Origin: Planctomycetales bacterium
Lineage (GTDB): Bacteria > Planctomycetota > Phycisphaerae > SM23-33
NCBI GenBank assembly: GCA_030642005.1
Contig: DAOWOP010000142.1
Span: 1-7,036, forward strand
Direction of reading: 5' to 3'
DNA: 7,036 nt
Shown: piece by piece, positions 1 to 5,912 of the stretch
Layout: the number at the start of each line of letters is the position of its first letter
How positions within the stretch are numbered: the stretch's first letter is position 1
Made by a program: the position numbers and the translations under genes
The notes under the pieces: model-generated
Databases searched by the model: none
Told to the model about the DNA's origin: nothing
Seen by the model: the letters and a program-made list of their open reading frames with translations, nothing else

Positions 1-70
1 CGGCGATCAGTTCGGCGGTCAGCTGTCCGCCCCCGCCGTGGGCAAGGAGTATCTTTCCTGATCGGCTCAT
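1..70 (-). CDS. hypE: HypE, carbamoyl dehydratase for hydrogenase maturation (5' end only)
   Basis: Only the first 23 codons are in the window; the gene continues past the left edge. The visible N-terminus reads MSRSGKILLAHGGGGQLTAE, the typical opening of HypE with its glycine-rich HGGGG segment. HypE is a PurM-like ATP-dependent enzyme that dehydrates the thiocarboxamide on its C-terminal cysteine to thiocyanate, which becomes the CN ligand of the [NiFe] active site. That C-terminal cysteine is outside the window. The ATG overlaps the hypD stop in an ATGA junction, and a GGAG Shine-Dalgarno sequence lies at 81-78 on the minus strand, seven bases before the start. The gene is therefore translationally coupled as the fourth gene of the hypF-hypC-hypD-hypE operon. 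The call rests on a short N-terminus plus strong context. Confidence 0.9.
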   Translation of the reverse strand, partial: MSRSGKILLAHGGGGQLTAELIA

Positions 71-1146
71 CGGTTCACTCCATACTTAAAGTAGGCTGCA
101 CACGAGCCTTCCGAGGAGACCATGCAAGGCCCGACCGGCTCGCGCGGTGTGCATTGCTTCCCGAACAGCGGGCAGTCCGTCGGCAGGCATCGACCTGTGA
201 TTACGTCGCCGCACCGGCAGCCTGGCGGCTCGGCGGCATCGAACTCCGGCAGGTCGAACCGCTTCGCCGCGTCGAAGTCGGCGAAGCGGTTATTCAATTC
301 CAACCCGCTGGCCGGTATCACGCCCAAGGCCCGCCACGGCACATCAACGACGTCGAAAGTTTCCTCGATGACTCGTTTGGCCTGCTGGTTTCCGTCGGCG
401 CTGACGGGGCTGTACACACTGCACGCAGCCGGTGCGGCCTCGGCGAGTTGACGGAGGATTTCGCAGATGCCGGCAAGTATCTGCTCATCGTCGAAGCCCG
501 CCACCACGCAAGGGCGGCCGAACCGTTCGGCTATCGGCTCGTACTCCCGGAAGCCTGTGATGACGCTGACGTGCCCGGGACAAAGGAAACCGTCGATGCG
601 AATATCCGGCTGTGAAAGCAAGACCCGCATCGCGGGAGTTACCAGTTTGTGGGCGGTAAGGGTCGAGAAATTCGTAACGCCTTCGCCGCGTGCCTGGCGG
701 ACCGCCAGAGCGGTCGCCGGTGCGGTCGTTTCGAACCCGATGGCGAGGAATACGATTTGCTTATCGGGTTGTCGGCGGGCGAGTTCGACGGCTTGGTGTG
801 CGGCATAGACAACCTTGACATTTGCGCCGTCGCAGCGCGCCTGCTCCAGTGAGGCCGACGAACCCGGCACGCGGAGCATGTCGCCGTAAGTGGCGATGAT
901 AACGTCGCTTATGCCGGATAAATGAACGGCGGCGTCCACGTAAGACTGCTCGGTAACGCAGACCGGGCAGCCCGGCCCGCTGATAAGTCGAAGCCCGTCG
1001 GGAAGCAGGCTCCGCAGCCCGCCGCGACTGATAGCGACAGTGTGCGTCCCGCAAATCTCCATCAACTGAACGCCGGATTTGCCGGCGGACGATAATCGCT
1101 TCCAGCAGGAATCAATATTCTTACGTATTTCGGCGAGGTGTCTCAT
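67..1146 (-). CDS. hypD: HypD, iron-sulfur scaffold for Fe(CN)2CO assembly
   Basis: This is a 359-residue protein, close to the usual family length. With HypC, HypD forms the scaffold on which iron receives two CN ligands and one CO before transfer to the hydrogenase large subunit. Family signatures are visible in order: EICGTHT with Cys32, GPGCPVC at 57-63 (Cys60 and Cys63), GFETTAP at 137-143, and FLCPGHVSVI around Cys189-His192. A cysteine-rich C-terminal region has Cys310, 312, 320, 325, 332, 341 and 349; in the family this region carries a [4Fe-4S] cluster. The ATG overlaps the hypC stop as ATGA. There is no clear Shine-Dalgarno sequence, because the bases just upstream belong to an inverted-repeat element that ends hypC. 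Translation probably depends on coupling to hypC. The stop overlaps the hypE start. No key residue looks lost. Confidence 0.97.
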   Translation of the reverse strand: MRHLAEIRKNIDSCWKRLSSAGKSGVQLMEICGTHTVAISRGGLRSLLPDGLRLISGPGCPVCVTEQSYVDAAVHLSGISDVIIATYGDMLRVPGSSASLEQARCDGANVKVVYAAHQAVELARRQPDKQIVFLAIGFETTAPATALAVRQARGEGVTNFSTLTAHKLVTPAMRVLLSQPDIRIDGFLCPGHVSVITGFREYEPIAERFGRPCVVAGFDDEQILAGICEILRQLAEAAPAACSVYSPVSADGNQQAKRVIEETFDVVDVPWRALGVIPASGLELNNRFADFDAAKRFDLPEFDAAEPPGCRCGDVITGRCLPTDCPLFGKQCTPREPVGPCMVSSEGSCAAYFKYGVNR

Positions 1147-1430
1147 TCTGCGGTAGGGTGGGACGAAGCCCCACCTTTCTCCGAGTTGCCGGGACTACGC
1201 TCCGCTTCGTCCCAGCCTACGTTTTCCATTTCGCGGAAGATTGCGAATGTCTCGCGGGCGTCTTTTTCGTCCAGGACGGTGATGGCGTACCCGGCGTGAA
1301 CGAGGACCCAGTCGCCGACCTTCGCCTGCGGCGTCAGCGAGGTCATCGCCGTCGCCCGCGCCCCGGCCAGGTCGATCACAGCCTTGTCGCCTTCGAGCGA
1401 TTCAATCTTCGCCGGTATCGCCAGACACAT
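1143..1430 (-). CDS. hypC: HypC/HybG-family hydrogenase maturation chaperone with a repeat-derived tail
   Basis: This is a 95-residue protein starting MCLAIPAKI. Removal of Met1 exposes the conserved Cys2 that binds the Fe(CN)2CO unit with HypD and the large-subunit precursor. The OB-fold core is typical (VGDWVLVHAGYAI at 38-50) and ends near residue 70 with FREMEN. The reading frame extends much further upstream, but the MCLAIP start is required by the conserved Cys2. That start also forms a TAATG junction with the hypF stop, with a GAGGAG Shine-Dalgarno at 1444-1439. Residues 71-95 are unlike ordinary HypC: apart from the last two codons before the stop, they are encoded by a 68-bp inverted-repeat element (1153-1220), and the family is usually about 75-85 residues long. 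The tail is probably a by-product of element insertion, although an effect on HypD binding cannot be excluded. Confidence 0.95.
   Translation of the reverse strand: MCLAIPAKIESLEGDKAVIDLAGARATAMTSLTPQAKVGDWVLVHAGYAITVLDEKDARETFAIFREMENVGWDEAERSPGNSEKGGASSHPTAE
1153..1220. repeat. Inverted-repeat element forming the 3' end of hypC
   Basis: Two 17-base arms, GTAGGGTGGGACGAAGC at 1153-1169 on the plus strand and GTAGGCTGGGACGAAGC on the minus strand at 1220-1204, match at 16 of 17 positions in opposite orientation. Each end also forms its own hairpin on the minus (mRNA) strand. The first, from the 1220 side, has a GGGAC/GTCCC stem. The second, nearer hypD, has a GGTGGG/CCCACC stem around a TTCG-type loop. 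The whole looks like a dispersed palindromic (REP/MITE-like) element. It encodes the last 25 residues of HypC except the final two codons, and it ends 7 bases before the hypD ATG. In the mRNA the two hairpins lie between the hypC core and hypD, where they could influence coupling or stability. No second copy of this element is present in the window. Confidence 0.75.
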
Positions 1431-3874
1431 TATCTTTGCTCCTCTGTTTTGTATCCCGCTGCTGCGATGACCGCCTGGCCCAGCGCGACGCCGCCGTCGT
1501 TGCACGGAATTTCCCGATGCGTCAACACCTCGAAGCCATCGGCCTTCAGCAGATTCACCAGCCGAGCCGTCAGGTACCGATTGGCGAAACATCCGCCTGA
1601 AAGCGCAGCGGTTTTCAGGCCTGTGATTTCACGAACTCGCCGGGCCGACGCCGACAGAAAGGCTGCGACCGTGTTGTGGAACTTCGCCGAGACTACGCCG
1701 ACCGCGACGCCGCCGGTGATGTCGCCCACAATGCCTTCAATCATCGGCCTATAGTCTATCTCAAACGGGTCGGCTTCCGTCAGTGTAAACGGATACTCAT
1801 CTTCGACGCCTTTGTCGGCAGCGCCTTCGGCGAGCATTGGCGCTTCGCCTTCGTATCGGTTCCGCTCAGCCAGGCCACACATACCTGCGACGGCGTCGAA
1901 CAGGCGACCCAGCGAACTGCTCGGCGGACAGTTCACGCCGGCGGATAACTGCTCGACGAGGGTGTCCATTGGTCGCCTCGAACAGCGCCGAACGGCAAGC
2001 CGCGCGGCTTGCCGTTCGGCGCTGTTGATCTTTTCGCACCGCGTGAAACCGTTAGATATGTCGCACATTATTCGCTCCACGATGGGTATCTTTGCGAAAT
2101 CCTTTCCGAATGTTTCCATCAGCAGCGATGTTGCCGGGCGAGCGGTCTCGACAGCGGCGGCGTTCCCGCCGGGCAGATTGAAATATCGCAGATGTCCCAG
2201 GCGGACGAAATCCGCCGGCGAAGCGCGCATAATTTCGCAGCCCCAGATGGCTCCGTCGGTCCCGTAGCCGGTCCCGTCGCAGGCGATTCCGATAACCTCG
2301 TCGCTTCGCCCATGCTCGGCCAGGCAGGAGATGACGTGGGCGTGATGATGCTGGATGCGGAGAAGCGGCACAGCCGGTCTGCCTGAAAGTTTCCCGGCGG
2401 CGCGGCGAAGGGCGTACTCGGTGGACAGGTACTGCGGGTGCATGTCGGCGGCGATTATATCAGGCTGCAAGTCGAACAGCGCCTCGGCGTCGCTGATGAC
2501 CCGCATGAAATGGCGATAGACGCGCCCGTCCTTCAGGTCGCCTATGTGCTCGCTGACGACGGCCCGGCTCGCCAGGGCGTCGCCGTGGCAAGCCCGGCCG
2601 TTGCGGTAAATGCAGACGGTGTTCTTCAGTTCAGCGCCGACGGCCAGGACGGTCGGGGCGTCTTCGGCGCTGCCTGTAAGCCCGATGGGTCTGGGCGCAT
2701 ACCCGCGCGCTCGGCGCAGCACTGCCGGCGGGCCGGCGACGCCGACCTGCACCACGCTGTCGTCGATACTCCGGGCGATGCGGCGGTTGTGAAGAAGGAT
2801 CGCATCGGCGATCCGTCCCAGGTGGGCGACGGCGTCTTCATCGTCCCTGACCAGCGGCTCGTCGGAGACGTTGCCGGAGGTCATCACCAGCGCCGGCAGG
2901 TCGAGGGAAAACAGCAGGTGGTGCAGCGGCGTGTAAGGCAGCATGACGCCGAGGGTTGTCAGCCCCGGCGCGACGGACTCGGCGACCGGAGCATCGGCCC
3001 GGCGTTGCAACAGGCAGATGGGTCGGACAGACCCGGCCAGCAGGTTCTCGGCTTCGGCGTCGAGTTCGCAGAGTCGGCGCGCCTGGGCCAGGTCGCGGAC
3101 CATCAGTGCGAACGGTTTGGCGTCCCGCCCCTTACGCAATCGCAGGCGGCGGACGGCGTGGTCGATGTCGGCCCGGCAGGCGAGGTGAAAACCGCCCAGA
3201 CCCTTGATAGCAACGATCCGACCGCGGCGGATAAGGTCGGCGGCGGCGATGATCGGGTCGTCGCAGGCAATCTCGCGCCCGCGCGGGTCGGTCAGGCGGC
3301 ACATCGGCCCGCAGTTCGGGCAGGCAATCGGCTGGGCGTGAAATCGCCGGTCGGCGGGATCGGAATACTGCGAGCCGCACAGGTCGCACATCGCAAAATC
3401 CGTCATCGTCGTATTGGGCCGATCGTAGGGTATCCGCTCGATGATGCTGTACCTAGGCCCGCAGTTGGTGCAGTTGATGAACGGGTAGCGGTATCGCGGA
3501 TTGGCCTGGTCGCGCATCTCGGCCAGGCACTCGTCGCAGGCGGCGGTATCCGGCGTAACCTGGGCGTCGGACAGTTCCCCGCCGGCGCTGGCGCGGATTT
3601 CGAAGGTCTTCTCATCGTCCTTCGGCGGTAGTTCAGTCCGGCGGCACCGGTTCACCTCGGCAAGGGGCGGAAGTTCCCCCGGCAGTCGGCGGATGAACCG
3701 GTTGAGCTGCCCGGCCGGTCCCTGCACCTCGATTGTAGCCCCGGCTGAATCATTGACTACGAACCCGCTCAACCCGCCCGCGACGGCAAGGCGATAGACA
3801 TATGGGCGGAAGCCAACGCCCTGAACCTGTCCGGTCAGGTGGATCCGCTCGCGTTTCAAATCGTCTTTCTTCAT
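1430..3874 (-). CDS. hypF: HypF, carbamoyltransferase for hydrogenase cyanide-ligand synthesis
   Basis: HypF converts carbamoyl phosphate and ATP to carbamoyl-adenylate and passes the carbamoyl group to the C-terminal Cys of HypE. All domains are visible, numbering from the ATG at 3874 (814 residues). These are an acylphosphatase domain with QVQGVGFRPY at 16-25, and two Cx2Cx18Cx2C zinc fingers (Cys113/116/135/138 and Cys163/166/185/188). They are followed by a YrdC-like domain with KGLGGFHLAC at 224-233 and a Kae1-like domain with metal-binding HHHAH at 509-513, DGTGYGTDG near 534-542 and SGGCFANRYL at 759-768. Family members are commonly about 750-800 residues. Part of the excess here is a palindrome-encoded segment at residues 617-631. 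The frame stays open up to 4060, but starts beyond 3886 would run into the divergent gene. ATG 3886 (four residues longer) is a credible alternative. Neither start has a good Shine-Dalgarno sequence. Confidence 0.97.
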   Translation of the reverse strand: MKKDDLKRERIHLTGQVQGVGFRPYVYRLAVAGGLSGFVVNDSAGATIEVQGPAGQLNRFIRRLPGELPPLAEVNRCRRTELPPKDDEKTFEIRASAGGELSDAQVTPDTAACDECLAEMRDQANPRYRYPFINCTNCGPRYSIIERIPYDRPNTTMTDFAMCDLCGSQYSDPADRRFHAQPIACPNCGPMCRLTDPRGREIACDDPIIAAADLIRRGRIVAIKGLGGFHLACRADIDHAVRRLRLRKGRDAKPFALMVRDLAQARRLCELDAEAENLLAGSVRPICLLQRRADAPVAESVAPGLTTLGVMLPYTPLHHLLFSLDLPALVMTSGNVSDEPLVRDDEDAVAHLGRIADAILLHNRRIARSIDDSVVQVGVAGPPAVLRRARGYAPRPIGLTGSAEDAPTVLAVGAELKNTVCIYRNGRACHGDALASRAVVSEHIGDLKDGRVYRHFMRVISDAEALFDLQPDIIAADMHPQYLSTEYALRRAAGKLSGRPAVPLLRIQHHHAHVISCLAEHGRSDEVIGIACDGTGYGTDGAIWGCEIMRASPADFVRLGHLRYFNLPGGNAAAVETARPATSLLMETFGKDFAKIPIVERIMCDISNGFTRCEKINSAERQAARLAVRRCSRRPMDTLVEQLSAGVNCPPSSSLGRLFDAVAGMCGLAERNRYEGEAPMLAEGAADKGVEDEYPFTLTEADPFEIDYRPMIEGIVGDITGGVAVGVVSAKFHNTVAAFLSASARRVREITGLKTAALSGGCFANRYLTARLVNLLKADGFEVLTHREIPCNDGGVALGQAVIAAAGYKTEEQR
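1981..2026. repeat. Perfect 46-bp palindrome inside hypF
   Basis: The sequence is exactly its own reverse complement over 46 bases, centred between 2003 and 2004, with 23-base arms and no loop. Each arm contains a GCCG/CGGC core that can itself form a small stem. It is read in frame within hypF and encodes NSAERQAARLAVRRC at residues 617-631. This lies in the variable stretch between the nucleotide-binding part of the Kae1-like domain and the conserved GVNCPPSSSLGRLFDAV segment. The peptide is basic and unlike the surrounding HypF sequence, which suggests an inserted element tolerated in a surface loop. A half copy lies at 6975-7000, so the unit is repeated in this genome. I do not see clear target-site duplications. 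Confidence 0.9.
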
Positions 3875-3889
3875 AAGCGTAATCATTTC

Positions 3890-3895
3890 ATTGTA
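3890..3895 (-). promoter_or_regulatory. Candidate -10 box for the hyp operon
   Basis: TACAAT (5 of 6 against TATAAT) reads toward hypF and ends 15 bases before the chosen ATG. A start about seven bases downstream would leave a leader of roughly nine bases, consistent with the lack of a Shine-Dalgarno sequence. No good -35 box is seen at the right distance, so this is a weak call. Confidence 0.3.
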
Positions 3896-3928
3896 GTTTA
3901 ATTGAGGCTCCAATCGCCAGAGTCGCTG

Positions 3929-3957
3929 TTGACATATCGTTCGCTGTTCACTACCAA
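3929..3957 (+). promoter_or_regulatory. Candidate sigma-70 promoter for the membrane-anchored protein gene
   Basis: A perfect TTGACA lies at 3929-3934, exactly 35 bases before the A of the start codon at 3964. The matching -10 position after a 17-base spacer is TACCAA (3952-3957), only 3 of 6. If the promoter is used with this geometry, transcription would begin at or within a base of the ATG, giving a leaderless mRNA. This agrees with the absence of a Shine-Dalgarno sequence. Confidence 0.45.
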
Positions 3958-3963
3958 TGGGCC

Positions 3964-4758
3964 ATGAAAATCCGTCGTGTAATTCGCAGGGTGCTGGTGG
4001 TCGTGTTGATTGTGGCGGTTCTGGCAGTGGCGTTGTTCTACGGCCTGGCCGACCGGACACCGGCGGACTACCGAGAGGCGCTGCACAGAGTAACCCGGCT
4101 GACCGAACTGGCCGGGCGAACTGATCGGACCGACCTCGAACTGCCCAGGCCTTATATGAAACTGTATGGGGATTTCAGCGAGCACGGCGGGGCGGGCAAG
4201 CCATTCGCGTTCCGTATCACAGCCGACGAAGTCAACATCTGCCTGGCGGCGATGGACGAGATCGCTTCCTGGTCGTCCGCCGAACCAGTGCACGTAAAAG
4301 CGGAACTGGCCAAGGCCGGTTTCAGCGGCCCGGCCGTCGCCATGGACGACGGCGTGCTGACGCTGATGGTCGAGTCCACGGAGCATAAAAAGGTCGTCAG
4401 CGTGGACCTGGCGTTCGTCTTTAACGAGCAGGGTAACGTGCGAATGGAAATCCTCGCCATGCGTGTGGGTGTGCTGCCGGTACCGAAGGCCATGCTGGTC
4501 GGCAACCTCAAGCAACTGCGGAGGAAACTCCAGGACCTGCTGGGGCGATCCGGCGACGCCGAGGTGGGGCGATTCGGTTCGCTCCCGGCTAAGCATGTCG
4601 CGAAGTTCCTCCGGGCGGTGGTGAGTATGCTGGACGGTGCGGCCATCCGACCTGAAGTGCTGTGGAAGGCCGGCGCAAAGCATCGCGTGCTGATTAAGAA
4701 AATCGAAATCACCGACGGCGAGCTCACGCTTCACTTCGCGCCGGTCTCCAGCCGATAA
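3964..4758 (+). CDS. Membrane-anchored protein of unknown function
   Basis: This 264-residue protein does not match a family I can name with confidence. A basic N-terminus (MKIRRVIRR) is followed by one hydrophobic segment at about residues 9-28, so it is either a signal anchor or an uncleaved signal peptide with the rest outside the cytoplasmic membrane. The remainder is soluble and beta-rich in character, with ITADEVNICL near 85-94, an alternating stretch near 128-152, and GVLPVPKAML at 169-178. This layout loosely resembles YpmS/DUF2140-type proteins, where a helix carrying a 'D/EEVN' motif precedes a beta sheet and a 'LPLP' motif; this is only a hint. It is divergent from hypF across 89 bp and has no obvious link to hydrogenase maturation. 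The opposite strand is also open here, but its composition is that of a shadow frame. The ATG is supported by the adjacent transmembrane segment. Confidence 0.8.
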   Translation: MKIRRVIRRVLVVVLIVAVLAVALFYGLADRTPADYREALHRVTRLTELAGRTDRTDLELPRPYMKLYGDFSEHGGAGKPFAFRITADEVNICLAAMDEIASWSSAEPVHVKAELAKAGFSGPAVAMDDGVLTLMVESTEHKKVVSVDLAFVFNEQGNVRMEILAMRVGVLPVPKAMLVGNLKQLRRKLQDLLGRSGDAEVGRFGSLPAKHVAKFLRAVVSMLDGAAIRPEVLWKAGAKHRVLIKKIEITDGELTLHFAPVSSR

Positions 4759-4783
4759 CATTTTAACCTCCGCAATTTTTTAT

Positions 4784-4812
4784 TTGACTAAACCCCCGGT
4801 TCGGCGTACAAT
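4784..4812 (+). promoter_or_regulatory. Near-consensus sigma-70 promoter of the small transcription unit
   Basis: TTGACT at 4784-4789 (5 of 6) and TACAAT at 4807-4812 (5 of 6) are separated by the optimal 17 bases. The predicted start is near 4818-4820. It lies just after the stop of the upstream gene and drives a short region that ends at an intrinsic terminator. This is the best promoter match in the window. Confidence 0.8.
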
Positions 4813-4845
4813 ATATCATAGTTCAGTGGGTTCTGTCCGGGAGCA

Positions 4846-4923
4846 ATGCTCATGCCACCGGGCAGGAGGCTCATCGACCCTTTGCCTGATGTTTTAGCGA
4901 GGCAAATGAGAGGGTATTTTTAA
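4846..4923 (+). CDS. Possible 25-residue small protein
   Basis: The frame starts ATG CTC ATG and encodes MLMPPGRRLIDPLPD followed by a segment ending in RQMRGYF, closed by TAA at 4921-4923. The likelier start may be the second ATG at 4852 (23 residues), because GGGAG at 4839-4843 lies eight bases before it and only two before the first. The frame has its own promoter and is followed after one base by the terminator stem, the layout expected for a monocistronic small gene. The product is basic, proline-containing and has no membrane segment. Against coding: AGG/AGA and TTA codons are more frequent than in the neighbouring genes, and the start region is base-paired in the predicted RNA fold. 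I recognise no family. It could be a chance frame within a non-coding RNA. Confidence 0.4.
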   Translation: MLMPPGRRLIDPLPDVLARQMRGYF

Positions 4924-4924
4924 G

Positions 4925-4985
4925 GCTGCTGGAGTGCGAAGGTTCGGCGAAAAGCCGGATTCCCCGCACCGGCAGTCTTTTTTTT
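4925..4985 (+). terminator. Strong intrinsic terminator of the small transcription unit
   Basis: GCTGCTGG (4925-4932) pairs with CCGGCAGT (4969-4976) with two wobbles. After an AG bulge, TGCG (4935-4938) pairs with CGCA (4965-4968). An inner CGGC/GCCG stem (4945-4948 with 4954-4957) carries a GAAAA loop. Eight T residues follow at 4978-4985. On the minus strand the same hairpin is followed by only two Ts, so it acts mainly in the plus direction, although it could partly stop readthrough from the convergent protease gene. Confidence 0.85.
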
Positions 4986-4998
4986 GCGCGCATCACGC

Positions 4999-5892
4999 TT
5001 ACGGGACCAGCGTAACCCATAGCATCACGGCATTGAAGATGGCGTGCATGATAATCGGCCCGAGCAGTCGTCCTGTGCGCTCGTAGTTGTACCCCAGCGC
5101 GATGCCAAGCAGGAACAGCGCGGGCATGTCCTTGCAGATGGGATAATGGGCTGCGGCGAAGATGGCCGACGTCGCCAGCACCGCCGCCCAAGGCCCGCCG
5201 AGGTGCTTCCGCAGAAACGACTGGAGAAGCCCGCGAAAGAACAATTCCTCGGCGATCGGCGCAAGGACAACCGTAACGGCGAAGACAGCGACCACCCACG
5301 CCGCCGACGCCTCGCGAATGAACGTAATGGCGGGATGCTCCTTCAACTTGATAAGCAGGATGCCACACTTGACGAGGTAGCAGGTTATCTTCATCGCCGC
5401 GATGCACAGGGGCAGAATCGCCAGGAACCCCACGACGCCCCGCCCGATGTCGATGATCCATCGCCGGCCGCTTAATCCCAACCCGCGCTCCAGCCTGCCT
5501 CGAAACGTCATCGACGCCACAGCCAGCACCCCTGCTGTCAGAACCACCAGACCGACGCCTATGGCCGGAAGGTTCACTGTCATCGGGGCGGGCTTGCCCG
5601 CGACTAACTCGACACCCTGCAATGCCGCTGAGATTAACTGCGTAACCTGACAGACGATCATGTATATCAGATAGACGGTAAATACATGCAGGACGTGCAG
5701 TTCGTTGGGCCGGGCCGGCGTGTCCGACAGGCGGAACTTCCCAGGCCTGAGCAGGCGGACGAACACCCAGACCGCGAGCGTGCAGATTCCCACCGCCAGA
5801 AGCGCCTGCATCTGGTCGCTCATCTCGCCGCCCGCCGGCTGGGTTGTTCCGGCCAGCACCAGACCGACTAAACCGTTTGACATCATTTCCAT
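4999..5892 (-). CDS. CPBP-family intramembrane glutamic metalloprotease
   Basis: This 297-residue polytopic membrane protein belongs to the CPBP/Abi (CAAX protease, Rce1-like) family. The conserved motifs are all present: EELFFR at 215-220 (the EExxxR catalytic glutamates), FAAAH at 245-249, and HAIFN at 283-287. Several hydrophobic segments are visible, at about 29-46, 66-90, 108-128, 150-182, 198-213, 234-248 and 257-268. Bacterial members are commonly annotated as CAAX-like proteases; substrates are usually unknown, and roles in bacteriocin immunity or peptide processing are described for some. The ATG at 5892 is the farthest start before the divergent trpC. Its region has GAAAGG about 14 bases upstream, which is distant. 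ATG at residue 24 (MSDQMQ), preceded by GGCGAG, is an alternative. The first 22 residues contain a short hydrophobic run (GLVGLVLAG). The gene is monocistronic and convergent with the small transcript. Confidence 0.92.
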   Translation of the reverse strand: MEMMSNGLVGLVLAGTTQPAGGEMSDQMQALLAVGICTLAVWVFVRLLRPGKFRLSDTPARPNELHVLHVFTVYLIYMIVCQVTQLISAALQGVELVAGKPAPMTVNLPAIGVGLVVLTAGVLAVASMTFRGRLERGLGLSGRRWIIDIGRGVVGFLAILPLCIAAMKITCYLVKCGILLIKLKEHPAITFIREASAAWVVAVFAVTVVLAPIAEELFFRGLLQSFLRKHLGGPWAAVLATSAIFAAAHYPICKDMPALFLLGIALGYNYERTGRLLGPIIMHAIFNAVMLWVTLVP

Positions 5893-5904
5893 ACCCGTTA
5901 ATGT
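5877..5904 (+). promoter_or_regulatory. Candidate sigma-70 promoter for trpC
   Basis: A perfect TTGACA at 5877-5882 is followed after 16 bases by TAATGT (5899-5904, 3 of 6). The -35 box begins 36 bases before the GTG start and lies inside the 5' end of the divergent protease gene. The predicted transcription start falls at about 5911-5913, on or next to the GTG, so the trpC mRNA would be leaderless. No Shine-Dalgarno sequence is present. Confidence 0.45.
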
Positions 5905-5912
5905 AACCTTTC

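Larger units (their letters stand above)
4819..4985 (+). ncRNA. Candidate structured small RNA or small-protein mRNA
   Basis: This is an independent transcript of about 165 nt, defined by the promoter at 4784-4812 and the terminator ending in a T tract at 4978-4985. Three helices can be drawn by eye. The first is CTGTCCGG (4833-4840) with CCGGGCAG (4858-4865), enclosing a small GAGC/GCTC hairpin. The second is TTTGCCT (4881-4887) with AGGCAAA (4900-4906). The third is the terminator stem. GGGTT (4828-4832) can pair with GACCC (4876-4880), whereas CCC at 4878-4880 can instead pair with GGG at 4912-4914, so two folds compete. I compared it mentally with 6S, SRP RNA, tmRNA and common riboswitches and found no convincing match. 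It sits between convergent genes and is not a leader for either. It also contains a 25-codon reading frame, so it may be coding, regulatory or both. Confidence 0.6.

Noticed and set aside
2438..3631. Open frame of 397 codons on the plus strand
   Set aside because: Antisense to hypF, which has complete domain motifs; the composition is typical of a reverse-strand shadow.
3875..4060. N-terminal extension of HypF to an ATG at 4060
   Set aside because: The extra residues are not part of the acylphosphatase domain, are proline/arginine-rich, and would overlap the divergent gene.
3898..4761. Minus-strand frame opposite the membrane-anchored protein
   Set aside because: The plus-strand frame has a proper signal anchor and TTGACA box; the minus frame is His/Gln/Arg-rich without motifs.
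4819..4985. Known riboswitch, 6S, SRP RNA or tmRNA
   Set aside because: I could not match conserved cores such as the SRP GGAAG-type apical motif, the B12 box, or the tmRNA tRNA-like ends. No downstream plus-strand gene is close enough for a cis-riboswitch role.
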